This document shows positions 16,960 to 26,275 of a stretch of DNA of 44,969 bases, piece after piece. The first letter of the stretch is position 1. Every line of letters starts with the position of its first letter. This DNA is from Ruminococcaceae bacterium UBA2857 (GTDB lineage Bacteria > Bacillota > Clostridia > Oscillospirales > Acutalibacteraceae): positions 1 to 44,969 of the forward strand of contig DEFH01000027.1 of assembly GCA_002350705.1 (NCBI GenBank), written 5' to 3'. Below the pieces are notes generated by a model. It had not been told where the DNA came from. It worked only from the letters and a program-made list of their open reading frames with translations, and searched no databases. A program made the translations under genes and the position numbers.

Positions 16960-17727
16960 ATGAAAGTATGGAAAATATCGTTCCGCGTTATCGTATTTCT
17001 TTTTTCATGTGTGATGATATACTGGTATGTGATTTCAAGGCTTGTGACGATCGGCAGTGTGGCAGGTACACTGTTTTTTGCATGGACGGGAACCAATGCC
17101 GTTCTTTGGCATAAAATTGAAATGCTTATTCTGAAAATGAAACAGAAACACTCAACAAAAATATTATACAGAATATTGTGTGTGCTGTTTGCATTGCTGT
17201 TTGTGTGGATCGTGGCAGTATTGGGAGCGATGGCATATTTTGCCAACAGAACGCCCGATGACAATGCAACGGTAGTCGTATTGGGCTGTCAGGTGAGAGG
17301 AACAACGCCAAGTTTGATGTTGAGCAAGCGAATTGATGCCGCCTATGATTATCTGGTACTGCACCCCGATGCAAAATGTATTGTGTCAGGCGGTCAGGGC
17401 AAGGGGGAGGACATCAGCGAGGCTCAGTGTATGTATGATTCTCTTGTTGCAATGGGGATTGATGCTCAGCGTATCTATCGGGAAGACCGCTCTGTCAACA
17501 CCAATGAAAACCTCCGCTTTTCTGCCGAAATCATTCAACGCGAGCATTTAAGTGAAAAACTTGCCATTGTGACAGACGGCTTTCATGAAATGCGGGCGGC
17601 TGTTCTTGCAAAGCGTTTCGGCTATGAATGCGGAGCGGTATCTGCTCACACACCGGCCTATATTTCCGCCAATTTTACCACTCGTGAAATTCTGGCAGTA
17701 ACAGCTTCCGTACTGCTCAACAGATAA
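16960..17727 (+). CDS. DUF218 (YdcF/SanA/ElyC-like) membrane protein
   Basis: 255 residues from ATG 16960, six bases after AGGAGAGG. Two or three N-terminal membrane segments (about 5-27, 28-45 and 69-92) are followed by a DUF218 domain: VVVLGCQVRGTTPS, IVSGGQGKGEDISEA, VNTNENLRFS, LAIVTDGFHEMRA. Members of this family are linked to envelope integrity and vancomycin barrier phenotypes in Enterobacteria; the reaction is not firmly established. It shares a promoter with the downstream subtilase, whose start is 17 bases after its stop. Confidence 0.85.
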   Translation: MKVWKISFRVIVFLFSCVMIYWYVISRLVTIGSVAGTLFFAWTGTNAVLWHKIEMLILKMKQKHSTKILYRILCVLFALLFVWIVAVLGAMAYFANRTPDDNATVVVLGCQVRGTTPSLMLSKRIDAAYDYLVLHPDAKCIVSGGQGKGEDISEAQCMYDSLVAMGIDAQRIYREDRSVNTNENLRFSAEIIQREHLSEKLAIVTDGFHEMRAAVLAKRFGYECGAVSAHTPAYISANFTTREILAVTASVLLNR

Positions 17728-17744
17728 CAAAAAGGAGTTTGACT

Positions 17745-20700
17745 GTGAAAAAAAGGGTATTTTCATCTGTGCTGGCGGCATTGCTGATAATTGCCGTGTT
17801 TGCACTTCCGATTGTGAATTCTAGAATGATTGCCGGCCATAAAGATAACACTTCCGAAAATGTTTCCAAAGCACCGTCAGGTCTTGTGAAGCCTGAAAAA
17901 AAGCCTGCTGAAAAAAATCAGGAAACGATTGTGGCAAGTGATAAAAAAGTCAATGTAATTGTCGAACTGAACGGAGCCGCTTTGCTGGATACGGTATTGT
18001 CGTCTGAGGGAGTTTATCAAAATGTACCGCAGCTTGTCCTGACAGACGAAGGGAAAGTCTGCATGGATACCATTAAAAAAAATCAGGCAGTTGTCAAGGC
18101 GAGTATTCAGAAATTGCTTCCGGATTCGGACTTTTCCGACAGCCGTACCTATTCGGCGGTTCTCAACGGATTTTCTGTAAAAACCAATATCAGCAGTATT
18201 CCGAAAATGCAAAAAATCAGCGGTGTCAGTCGGGTGACGGTGGCGGATACGGTTCTGTATACAGAGGATGATGAAAATATCCCGGCCACTGTCGGCACCC
18301 TGTCGCAGACACAGAATGATTTGCTGAATGTCAGTACAGCCTATGAAAACGGCTTTGACGGAAGCGGTATGCTGATTGCTGTGCTCGACTCGGAGTTTGA
18401 TACCCAACATGAAGTATTTTCCGCTGTGCCGACAACGGGAAAGTATGACAAACAGCAGATTCAAAACCTATATCAGACCACAGGGTTCGGAACAGATAAA
18501 AAATATGGTACAGATGACCTTTATCGGAATGAAAAAATTGTCTATGCCTATGACTATGCACAGAATGATAATGATACGTATGACAATTCTCATTGTCATG
18601 GTACAGCAGTAGCGGCACTTGCCGCAGGTGATAACGGTCAGGAAGATGACAACGCTTTCAGAGGAATTGCCTTTCATGCACAGTTAGCTTTGATGAAGGT
18701 GTCGGAAAACGGACGGTCTGTTTTGTCGGAATATGTGCTGGCGGCATTGGATGACTGTGCCAAGCTCGGGGCAGATGTCGTCAATATCAGTCTCGGTACG
18801 GATAGGCAAACGGAGATGGCGTCGTTTTTGAAAGAGGCAATGGATAAAATTTCTCAGACAGGCACCATGATTGTATGTCCTGCCGGAAACACAGGCATCA
18901 ACACCGTGAAAGAAACGCTTTCTTCATCGGAAATTGATTATGGAGCATTGAATGTTCTTGCTTGTATGGAAAATACAATGGCGGCAGCGTCATCTGTCAA
19001 CAGTCACTTGTCGGCAGACTGTCTCACCGTTGACGGAAATCGGTTTCTTTACAGTGATGCAGCGGCAGAGGAAGACAATATTCTCTTTGCGGAAACGATT
19101 ACAGAACCGACGGCATATCTTTATCTTGCTGAAAACGAGGACGGCAGTTTTGACTATGACCGGGCAAAAGAACAGATTGCAGTGATTTTTTTGGGAGAAC
19201 ATGACATACAGGAACAGGTTGCCAAAGCATTTTTGGCGGATGTCAGAGCATTGGCACTCATTGACAGCGGTGCTTTTGAAAAGAATGCATATAATAATAC
19301 TGTTGTTTTGTCGCACAAGCATATTCCTGTGATATTTCTGGATGATAACGACAGTGATTATTTTGAAATATATTCGGAAGGCATGATTGAAACAGGAGAA
19401 AATGCGGTACTTGTGGACAGTGTTTCGGGAGGTCAGATGGCAGACAGCTCTTCCTGGGGAGTCACGCCTGATTTAAGGCTCAAGCCTGAAATGACGGCTG
19501 TCGGACAAAATGTCTATACAGCCGCTCCTGACGGAAAATATCAGTATTTTTCGGGAACATCCGCATCAACCGCATTAGTGTCGGGTGCTTATGCACTGGT
19601 GAAAGCATATTTGCAAGGATTTGAGTGGTTTGGGGTTATGCCGCCTGCCGAACAAAGCAGGACGGTTTCAGCGGTTCTGATGAGTAATTCGGAGCCTGTC
19701 AAACAATATTCCGGAGAAGAATTGGTATATTTGTCTCCAAGAAAGCAGGGAGCGGGACGTGTGGATATTGCCAGTGCCTTACAGTCGGGAGCTTATCTGG
19801 AAGTGCCTGAAAAGGACAAACCCAAAGCCGAACTTGGCGACGGTACAACGGGAGAATATGCATTTACTTTCCGAGTCATCAATCTTTTGGATGAGGAGCA
19901 GACATTTGCTTTTCAGTCCTATATCCAAACAGACGAGTCTGCAATCATGGATGACCAAATCATCAATACACTGAAACCATATTCTCTGAAAGAATATTCT
20001 TCCGTGACGTTTGCGTATGACGGAGAACCAACAGACGAAATCACAGTGGAACCGGGGGGCGAAGCGGAAATTCATGCGGTTATTCAACTGGACAGTTCCG
20101 AGGATTTGCCTGTGATTGAAAATTTTCCGAATGGATTTTATATAGACGGCTATGTTGTACTTGAAAACACGGAAGGACGCACGCTGAATTTGCCGTTTGT
20201 GGGTTTTTACGGAGACTGGAGCGGCATCAGTCCTTTTGAAAACGCTGAAAACAACTTTTGTGCCGCAGATTATAACAGTACCGTATTACCTGTGCTGCTG
20301 GGACAAAATCCGTTTACAGGCAAGACAGAAGCAATTACCATCTCCAAAAATACTGTCGGAAATTATTATGACCTTTCACAGCTCAAAAATGCGTATATTC
20401 TGCCCGATTTTTATCTGCTGAGAGATGTATATGAATTAACGGTGTCTGTTTCCGACAAAGACGGCAAACAGTTGTTTTCACACAATTACGGAACCGTCAG
20501 TGCATGCCGTGAAGTGCCCATGTATACGAAACTGCTTTCACAAAACGTGGAACTGGCACAGCTTTTTTCCAATCTGTCCGACGGAGATTATCGGTATGCC
20601 GTATCAGCCAAAACAATGGGAATTGACGGAACACTGTCCGAACAGGTGTATACCGTGCAGACGAAGTTTTCGGTTGACAGTCAGAAACCTGACGATGTTC

Positions 20701-21509
20701 TGTCCCGAACGTACCAACAGGATGAAAAAGTGTATCTGGAACTGAGTGCCCGTGATAATCGGACTATACAGGGCTTTGCCATCTATACAGCCGCCTACAA
20801 TACCAAAAACAAAAAATATGAATATGCCGACAGGCTTGAAGAACTCATACAGAATGGCTATGTTTCGGAACAAGCGTGTATGCTGAAAGAAACACGCACC
20901 AATGCGGATGGTTCTGTGACATTTGTGTATGATATTACGGAACTGTACGGAGAGCTTGTCAAACTCAAACTGATGACAAGAGAAAGCATTGCTCCCTGTT
21001 CTTCAGAGAAAATCGCCTATAAAGCGATAGATGGAGCATGGAATACATCTTCTGTAAAAATTGCAGATGCCGTTGTCTATCAGCAGGCGGAAATTACTCT
21101 CAAAGATCAGAACAGCCGACCTGTCCGAAATGTGACTATGCAGCTTGGCACTCAGACAGCCGTATCCGATAAAAACGGCAAAGTGATTTTTGGGGGACTT
21201 CTTCCCGATATTTATCTCCTGCAAATCAAGGAAATGCCCGAAGGCTGTACAGCAAAGGAACAGCGTTTTCTGGTGAAAATTGAAAAGTATGGTGATGGCT
21301 TCCGGCAGGAAATACAGGTGCAGTTTGCCGGAGAGTATTCCGAAGAGTCTGACGAAGAAGAACAGCAGGAATCTTTATCTGCCGAAAGAATACCGCCAAC
21401 AGCAGAGCATGACTGGGACAAAGATCCATTTCTGAGTCTGACGATGATAGGGGTACTGCTTTTGGTCAGTTCCCTGTCTCTTGCCGTCAGCAGACACAGA
21501 AGAAAATAA
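17745..21509 (+). CDS. Large cell-surface subtilisin-like serine protease (S8, C5a-peptidase/lactocepin type)
   Basis: About 1254 residues from GTG 17745, seven bases after AAAGGAG; TTG 17739 is too close. Signal peptide, then a propeptide-like region (about 65-175) and an S8 domain with Asp in AVLDSEFD (about 215), His in NSHCHGTAV (about 285) and Ser in FSGTSASTALVSG (about 605). A PA-like insert sits between His and Ser. A Fn3-like C5a-peptidase region follows (from about 700), then a carboxypeptidase-regulatory-like beta domain (about 1125-1185, LKDQNSRPVRNVTMQLG), an acidic linker and a C-terminal membrane helix with an RHRRK end. All three catalytic residues are present. Likely degrades external protein. 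Probably co-transcribed with the DUF218 gene. Confidence 0.92.
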   Translation: MKKRVFSSVLAALLIIAVFALPIVNSRMIAGHKDNTSENVSKAPSGLVKPEKKPAEKNQETIVASDKKVNVIVELNGAALLDTVLSSEGVYQNVPQLVLTDEGKVCMDTIKKNQAVVKASIQKLLPDSDFSDSRTYSAVLNGFSVKTNISSIPKMQKISGVSRVTVADTVLYTEDDENIPATVGTLSQTQNDLLNVSTAYENGFDGSGMLIAVLDSEFDTQHEVFSAVPTTGKYDKQQIQNLYQTTGFGTDKKYGTDDLYRNEKIVYAYDYAQNDNDTYDNSHCHGTAVAALAAGDNGQEDDNAFRGIAFHAQLALMKVSENGRSVLSEYVLAALDDCAKLGADVVNISLGTDRQTEMASFLKEAMDKISQTGTMIVCPAGNTGINTVKETLSSSEIDYGALNVLACMENTMAAASSVNSHLSADCLTVDGNRFLYSDAAAEEDNILFAETITEPTAYLYLAENEDGSFDYDRAKEQIAVIFLGEHDIQEQVAKAFLADVRALALIDSGAFEKNAYNNTVVLSHKHIPVIFLDDNDSDYFEIYSEGMIETGENAVLVDSVSGGQMADSSSWGVTPDLRLKPEMTAVGQNVYTAAPDGKYQYFSGTSASTALVSGAYALVKAYLQGFEWFGVMPPAEQSRTVSAVLMSNSEPVKQYSGEELVYLSPRKQGAGRVDIASALQSGAYLEVPEKDKPKAELGDGTTGEYAFTFRVINLLDEEQTFAFQSYIQTDESAIMDDQIINTLKPYSLKEYSSVTFAYDGEPTDEITVEPGGEAEIHAVIQLDSSEDLPVIENFPNGFYIDGYVVLENTEGRTLNLPFVGFYGDWSGISPFENAENNFCAADYNSTVLPVLLGQNPFTGKTEAITISKNTVGNYYDLSQLKNAYILPDFYLLRDVYELTVSVSDKDGKQLFSHNYGTVSACREVPMYTKLLSQNVELAQLFSNLSDGDYRYAVSAKTMGIDGTLSEQVYTVQTKFSVDSQKPDDVLSRTYQQDEKVYLELSARDNRTIQGFAIYTAAYNTKNKKYEYADRLEELIQNGYVSEQACMLKETRTNADGSVTFVYDITELYGELVKLKLMTRESIAPCSSEKIAYKAIDGAWNTSSVKIADAVVYQQAEITLKDQNSRPVRNVTMQLGTQTAVSDKNGKVIFGGLLPDIYLLQIKEMPEGCTAKEQRFLVKIEKYGDGFRQEIQVQFAGEYSEESDEEEQQESLSAERIPPTAEHDWDKDPFLSLTMIGVLLLVSSLSLAVSRHRRK

Positions 21510-21527
21510 AAAATATTGCGGAAATAC

Positions 21528-21556
21528 TTGTTTTTTAACGTTGTTTTGTATATAAT
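21528..21556 (+). promoter_or_regulatory. Sigma-A promoter of the DJ-1/mltG operon
   Basis: TTGTTT (21528-21533), a 17-base spacer and a perfect TATAAT (21551-21556), 45 bases before ATG 21601. Confidence 0.75.
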
Positions 21557-21600
21557 GAAGAAGAATGTAGCTTAAAAACTGATAAACGGAGGAAACTTTC

Positions 21601-22143
21601 ATGATATACCTTTTTTTGGCACAGGGATTTGAAGAAATTGAAGCACTCACTCCTGTTGATATTCTCAGACGGGGCGGTGTGGAAGTCGTGACAGTGGGTG
21701 TGGGCGGCAAAAACATTACAGGTTCCCATCATATTACCGTACAGGCGGATATCACTGATGCAGAACTCAAAAGTCTTGACGGTATGGAGGGGGTTGTGCT
21801 CCCGGGAGGAATGCCCGGTACCAGGAATCTGGAAAAATCCAAAACCGTTATCAATGCCGTTAGTTACTGCTTTAACAGAAATTTGTTGGTGTCAGCGATC
21901 TGTGCCGCACCGTCAATTTTGGGTCACATGGGAATCCTGAAGGGCAAAAAAGCGACTGCTTATCCGGGTTTTGAAAGAGACCTGTTTGATGCCACGCTTG
22001 ACAGTGAGTATGTTTCCTGTGACGGCAATATCATTACCGCCAGAGGAATGGGTGTCGCTACAGAATTTGCACTGGCATTGCTTGCTTTTCTCAAAGGACA
22101 GCAGAAAGCGGATGAGGTCAGGGCTTCAATACAGTGTCCATGA
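21601..22143 (+). CDS. DJ-1/PfpI family protein
   Basis: 180 residues, normal for the family. The nucleophile elbow SAICAAPSILG carries the conserved cysteine. The N-terminal FLAQGFEEIEALTPVDILRRGG is typical of the YajL/ThiJ branch, with the conserved acidic residue (EE) that pairs with the cysteine. Proposed roles in this branch include protein or glyoxal deglycation and redox protection, which remain debated. First gene of an operon; its TGA overlaps the next ATG (ATGA). Confidence 0.9.
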   Translation: MIYLFLAQGFEEIEALTPVDILRRGGVEVVTVGVGGKNITGSHHITVQADITDAELKSLDGMEGVVLPGGMPGTRNLEKSKTVINAVSYCFNRNLLVSAICAAPSILGHMGILKGKKATAYPGFERDLFDATLDSEYVSCDGNIITARGMGVATEFALALLAFLKGQQKADEVRASIQCP

Positions 22144-22730
22144 AAAATGTCCAGAAATTAAAAGCCTCTCTCCGTCAGCAATACAGGGCGATCCGCAGCA
22201 GTATGTCGGAAGAGGAAAAAAAATTATGCAGCCGCCGGATACTGGCTCGTCTGACAGGCTTGTATCAATATCGCAATGCCGATATTATTATCACATATGT
22301 TTCCAAAAATCCCGAGGTGGATACATGGCACCTCATCCAAAGAGCTTTTTCTGACGGAAAAAAAGTGGCTGTGCCGAAATGCCGCAGTCAGGGGAAAATG
22401 GACTTCTATCTGATTTCCTCGCAGGATGATCTGGAAGTCAGTACTTTCGGGATTTTTGAGCCCAAAGTCAATCAGTGTGAACGGCTGGATGTCTTTGAAA
22501 ATTGTTTTTGCATTGTTCCGGGCATGGCGTTTGATGCGTCGGGCTATCGGCTGGGATACGGCGGAGGATATTATGACAGATTTCTTTCCGTATTTCCGGG
22601 AGCAACGGCAGGACTTTGTTACAGCAGATGTGTCAAATGGAGCCTGCCCAGAGGATATTACGACAAACCTGTCGATGTCCTCGTGACAGACAGATATTTC
22701 AGATGCTGCAAGTCCCCTGCTGCACGATGA
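22140..22730 (+). CDS. 5-formyltetrahydrofolate cyclo-ligase
   Basis: Converts 5-formyl-THF to 5,10-methenyl-THF with ATP, restoring a dead-end folate. About 196 residues. Motifs: LRQQYRAIRSSMS at the N-terminus, the VAVPKC strand, VPGMAFDASGYRLGYGGGYYDRFL as the substrate/ATP-binding core (split across two loops), and KPVDVLVTD near the end. ATG 22140 overlaps the preceding stop as ATGA, implying translational coupling; GTG 22134 is the alternative start. Confidence 0.93.
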   Translation: MKNVQKLKASLRQQYRAIRSSMSEEEKKLCSRRILARLTGLYQYRNADIIITYVSKNPEVDTWHLIQRAFSDGKKVAVPKCRSQGKMDFYLISSQDDLEVSTFGIFEPKVNQCERLDVFENCFCIVPGMAFDASGYRLGYGGGYYDRFLSVFPGATAGLCYSRCVKWSLPRGYYDKPVDVLVTDRYFRCCKSPAAR

Positions 22731-22744
22731 GGAGTGAAAAATAT

Positions 22745-24160
22745 ATGAGTGAGGATCTTGAAAAGAAAAGACAAGAGAAAATTGCGAATTTTAAAATTGA
22801 TTTTACGCAAAGCCCTATCATGACGGAAACCGCTGCTTCGGAACAGTCCGAAATCAGCAGTGTTTCACAGCAACAGGATATTGACGGAACCGTGTTCGGA
22901 GATGTCAATCCGAATACGGATATTTCCAGCGGCGAAGAAGAGATTCCTGAAGTGTATGACCGCAAAACTCGCAGACAAAAGCGTCGTCAGGTCAGCAAAC
23001 GCCGCCGCAGAAAAGCCAGAAGCAACCGTATTGTATTCCGTGTGGTATGGATTGTGATGGTGATACTGGTGTCGATTTTGCTCGGAGAATATCTGATGCT
23101 GGGTGTCAATGACCTGCTGGCAGTCGGTCGTGAGGAAAATAAAACCGTTTCTGTCACTATCCCGAAAGATGCCAGCATTGACCGCATTACCGATATTCTG
23201 TATGAGAACCATATTATCAACAACAAAGTATTCTTCAAGCTGTACGCAACCGTCACAAAATCGACGGGCGGCTATACACAGGGTACTTTTGATGTTCCTA
23301 CCAACAAGGACTATCAGGCTCTTATCAACTATCTTCAGTCCGATATGAACCGTACCGATATTGTCACACTCCGGTTTACAGAGGGGTTGAATATCGTACA
23401 GTATGCGGAGCTCCTGCAAAAGAATAATGTGTGCAATGCGGATGATTTTCTGGATATCTGCAATTCCAATCAGTTTGATGAAGACTATGAGTTCATCAAA
23501 AGCATTGCCAATGCCAAAGACCGTTATTACAAGCTGGAAGGCTATTTGTTCCCTGATACGTATGATTTCTATGTCGGAGAAGACCTCGACAGCGTTGTGA
23601 GAAAATTCCTTGCCAACTACCGTCGCAAGGTCTATCAGACCAAAACCAAGGTTAAGGGCTTTGACAAGAAAGTGACCATTGAACAGCGTGCCGAAAAACT
23701 CGGTATGTCCATGGAAGAAGTGCTGACACTCGCCTCTCTGATACAGGCGGAGGCTGCCAACGAAAGAGATATGTATGTTGTTTCGTCTATCATGCATAAC
23801 CGTCTGGATACCTTGCCTGATGGTGTGAGCTACTTTGGTGAGGCAGGTCTGAAATTCTTACAGCTTGACTCCACCCTGTTCTATCCCTATACGACACAGG
23901 CGGAGGTTCCTGTTTCCATGAGAAGTTCTTATGTCAGCAAATACAGCACTTATGACTATGAGGGACTTCCCGCAGGACCGATCTGCAATCCGGGTGTTGC
24001 CGCACTCGAAGCAGCCGTATCACCGGATGATACCAACTATTTCTACTTCTGCCATAAGGCTGCCACGGATGATGAGCCTGCCGAAGCATACTATGCATCT
24101 ACCATGAATGAGCATATTTATAATCAGTATCTTGCAGGTCTTATCTCAGACGACGAATAA
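22745..24160 (+). CDS. mltG: Endolytic peptidoglycan transglycosylase MltG (YceG-like)
   Basis: Cuts nascent glycan strands and so sets their length. 471 residues from ATG 22745, ten bases after GAGGAG (22729-22734); the longer frame overlaps the cyclo-ligase gene. A long cytoplasmic N-terminus of about 95 residues ends in an Arg/Lys-rich stretch, followed by one membrane segment (about 100-122, VVWIVMVILVSILLGEYLML). The extracellular part has a LysM-like subdomain (SVTIPKDASIDRITDIL) and the catalytic domain with LASLIQAEAANERD, where the second acidic position is the likely catalytic Glu, then NRL and LQLDSTLFY. The first Glu of the usual IVEKE motif is Gln here, which I recall as common in Clostridia. 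Confidence 0.92.
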   Translation: MSEDLEKKRQEKIANFKIDFTQSPIMTETAASEQSEISSVSQQQDIDGTVFGDVNPNTDISSGEEEIPEVYDRKTRRQKRRQVSKRRRRKARSNRIVFRVVWIVMVILVSILLGEYLMLGVNDLLAVGREENKTVSVTIPKDASIDRITDILYENHIINNKVFFKLYATVTKSTGGYTQGTFDVPTNKDYQALINYLQSDMNRTDIVTLRFTEGLNIVQYAELLQKNNVCNADDFLDICNSNQFDEDYEFIKSIANAKDRYYKLEGYLFPDTYDFYVGEDLDSVVRKFLANYRRKVYQTKTKVKGFDKKVTIEQRAEKLGMSMEEVLTLASLIQAEAANERDMYVVSSIMHNRLDTLPDGVSYFGEAGLKFLQLDSTLFYPYTTQAEVPVSMRSSYVSKYSTYDYEGLPAGPICNPGVAALEAAVSPDDTNYFYFCHKAATDDEPAEAYYASTMNEHIYNQYLAGLISDDE

Positions 24161-24162
24161 TG

Positions 24163-24208
24163 AAAAAACGGTTCTGACAGAGGGCTTTGTCTGTCGGAAC
24201 CGTTTTTG
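24163..24208 (+). terminator. Terminator of the mltG operon
   Basis: AAAAACGGTTC pairs with GAACCGTTTTT; an inner GACAGA/TCTGTC stem extends it. The closing strand ends in a T run. Confidence 0.9.
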
Positions 24209-24215
24209 CTATCAA
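24187..24215 (+). promoter_or_regulatory. Candidate rarA promoter overlapping the upstream terminator
   Basis: TTGTCT (24187-24192), a 17-base spacer and TATCAA (24210-24215), 22 bases before ATG 24238. The elements lie within the terminator's 3' arm, so one stretch would serve both functions. Matches are moderate. Confidence 0.35.
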
Positions 24216-24237
24216 TCCATGAAAGGCGGTGTCTGTC

Positions 24238-25503
24238 ATGAACGCTCCACTGGCTGACAGGCTCAGACCAAAAACACTTGATGAAATCTCCGGTCAGCAT
24301 CACCTGCTTGACAAAAACAAGCCTTTGCGAAATATCATTGCATCGGGCAATGTGCCGAATATGGTTTTTTACGGCCCGTCAGGTGTCGGCAAAACTACCC
24401 TTGCCTCTATCATCGCCCGGCAAACTCACAAAACGCTCCGCAAACTTAACGGTACAAGTGCCTCGACAGCCGATATCAAAAATATTGTGTCCGAATTGTC
24501 GGGTTTTGGCGGTGTCAACGGAATTCTGCTGTATCTTGACGAAATTCAGTACTTTAACAAAAAACAACAGCAAACTCTTTTGGAATACATAGAAAACGGC
24601 AGTATTACTTTGATTGCCTCGACAACCGAAAATCCGTATTTTTATATTCACGGTGCGATTCTGAGCCGTTCTACCGTGTTTGAGTTCAAACCTGTCGAAA
24701 AAGAGGATGTTCTTCATGCCGTCAGGCGAGCCGTTTCATTTTTGCAGAATGAAACAGGCGAAATGATTTTTCTGTCCGACAAGGCAGCCGAACATATCGC
24801 AGGTGCCTGCGGAGGAGACGTACGGAAAGCAGTGAATGCCGTGGAACTGTCCGTTCAGTCTACGCAGCTGATGAACAATACACGAGATATTTCTTTTGAA
24901 ACCGTTGTACAACTTACGCAAAAGAGTGCCGTTCGTTATGACAGGGAGGGCGATGAACATTATGATTTGCTTTCCTCCTTCCAGAAATCCATGAGAGGTT
25001 CCGATCCCGATGCCGCCATACACTATCTCGCACGGATTCTTGCTGCCAATGATTTGCCGTCAGCGTGCAGACGCTTGTTGGTGTGTGCGAGTGAAGATGT
25101 GGGACTTGCCAACCCGCAGATCATTCCCATTGTCAAAGCCGCAGTCGATACCGCTTTGGCAGTCGGTCTGCCGGAAGCAAGAATCCCTTTGGCAGACGCT
25201 GTGATTCTGGTGGCACTGTCACCGAAATCCAATTCGGGCTATTCTGCCATCAACCGTGCCATGTCTGATATTGAAAAAGGCTTGGGAGTGGGATTTCCCC
25301 GTCATCTTCAAAATCAACACTATGACGGTGACGATGTACAAAACAAAGGACAGTTTTATCAGTATCCCCATGATTTTCCGAATCACTGGACACAACAGCA
25401 GTATTTGCCCGACAGTCTTGTCGGTACGGTTTATTATGAGCCTGCTCCAAACAAAAACGAACAAGCTTACAAAGCCTACTGGGACAAAATCAAAAATTCA
25501 TAA
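24238..25503 (+). CDS. rarA: Replication-associated recombination AAA+ ATPase RarA (MgsA)
   Basis: 421 residues from ATG 24238, eight bases after AAGGCGG; GTG 24229 is too close. ATPase acting at stalled replication forks, related to clamp loaders. Seen: PLADRLRPKTLDEISGQHHLL at the N-terminus (split motif), Walker A GPSGVGKTT, Walker B LLYLDEIQ followed by YFNKKQQ, sensor 1 TTENPYF and the C-terminal RarA tetramerisation part with SGYSAINRAMSDIEKG and FPNHWTQQQYLP. Probably single-gene. Confidence 0.95.
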   Translation: MNAPLADRLRPKTLDEISGQHHLLDKNKPLRNIIASGNVPNMVFYGPSGVGKTTLASIIARQTHKTLRKLNGTSASTADIKNIVSELSGFGGVNGILLYLDEIQYFNKKQQQTLLEYIENGSITLIASTTENPYFYIHGAILSRSTVFEFKPVEKEDVLHAVRRAVSFLQNETGEMIFLSDKAAEHIAGACGGDVRKAVNAVELSVQSTQLMNNTRDISFETVVQLTQKSAVRYDREGDEHYDLLSSFQKSMRGSDPDAAIHYLARILAANDLPSACRRLLVCASEDVGLANPQIIPIVKAAVDTALAVGLPEARIPLADAVILVALSPKSNSGYSAINRAMSDIEKGLGVGFPRHLQNQHYDGDDVQNKGQFYQYPHDFPNHWTQQQYLPDSLVGTVYYEPAPNKNEQAYKAYWDKIKNS

Positions 25504-25531
25504 TTTATTGGTATATTTTCGGAAAAATCCG

Positions 25532-25540
25532 TGTTATAAT
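25532..25540 (+). promoter_or_regulatory. Extended -10 promoter of the HdeD-like gene
   Basis: TGTTATAAT, an extended -10 element (TG, one base, TATAAT), 33 bases before ATG 25574. No good -35 lies at the 17-base distance, as is common for extended -10 promoters. Confidence 0.6.
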
Positions 25541-25573
25541 TAGAAAAAATATGTGTCGAAAGGAGATGGCTCT

Positions 25574-26230
25574 ATGGCAAAAAAAGGGGATTCCACAGGT
25601 TGGGATAAACTCCGCAAAAAGGTGAAAAGTGTGAAAAGGGAAATGATAATCATTCACGGGGCGACGATCATTTTAGGTATGCTGATGGTAGCTTTTCCTG
25701 ACAAAATTGTCGGTCTGCTCTGTCAGGTGATGGGAATATTGCTGTGTGTCTGGGGAATATTCCGTGTCATCAGCTACTTTATGGCAAAAGCAGAGGATGT
25801 TTTTGGTTCGTTTGGTCTGGTGCAGGGCGGTGTGATGATTTGCATTGGCGTGTTTTTTCTTGTCACCCCTGACTTTCTGGGAAGATTCATTGATATGACA
25901 CTGGCAGTCGTTCTGCTGATAGCGGCTGTTGTGAAGCTCCAGTATGCCTTTGATTTCCTGAAAGCGGGCTCTGCCAAATGGTGGATACATCTGATAGGTG
26001 TTGCTGTGATGGCGGCTCTTGGCATTATGGCAATGACCAAACCGTTTGGTGTCGGAAATATTGTTATGATACTGATGGGATGCGGTCTGATATTCAGCGG
26101 TGTGTGGGACTTGGTATCCGTCATCTATATGTCCCGTAACGTCAAGTCCGCTGTCAGACAGGCGGAAAAAAAGGTCAGGCAAAAAGAGAAACTTGTCGAT
26201 ACTGTGATTGATGAAGAAACCAACGATTAA
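25574..26230 (+). CDS. HdeD/DUF308-like membrane protein
   Basis: About 218 residues from ATG 25574, eight bases after AAAGGAG. Six hydrophobic segments in three hairpin-like pairs (for example IIHGATIILGMLMVAFPDKIVGL in two pieces, then VMGILLCVWGIFRVI) repeat the G-x-x-x-x-x-P-x-x pattern of DUF308/HdeD proteins. The C-terminus is charged and cytoplasmic (QAEKKVRQKEKLVDTVIDEE). HdeD is tied to acid resistance in E. coli; in Clostridia the role is unknown. Confidence 0.75.
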   Translation: MAKKGDSTGWDKLRKKVKSVKREMIIIHGATIILGMLMVAFPDKIVGLLCQVMGILLCVWGIFRVISYFMAKAEDVFGSFGLVQGGVMICIGVFFLVTPDFLGRFIDMTLAVVLLIAAVVKLQYAFDFLKAGSAKWWIHLIGVAVMAALGIMAMTKPFGVGNIVMILMGCGLIFSGVWDLVSVIYMSRNVKSAVRQAEKKVRQKEKLVDTVIDEETND

Positions 26231-26234
26231 CAAA

Positions 26235-26275
26235 AACAAGGTGCTGTTCATAAAGACAGCACCTTGTTTGTTTTG
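26235..26275. terminator. Bidirectional terminator between convergent genes
   Basis: ACAAGGTGCTGT pairs with ACAGCACCTTGT, flanked by A-rich sequence on the left and T-rich on the right, so it can end both the HdeD-like gene (plus) and the macro-TIR gene (minus). Confidence 0.85.

Noticed and set aside
22865..23797. 310-codon open frame antisense to mltG
   Set aside because: mltG has its catalytic motif and operon context on the plus strand.
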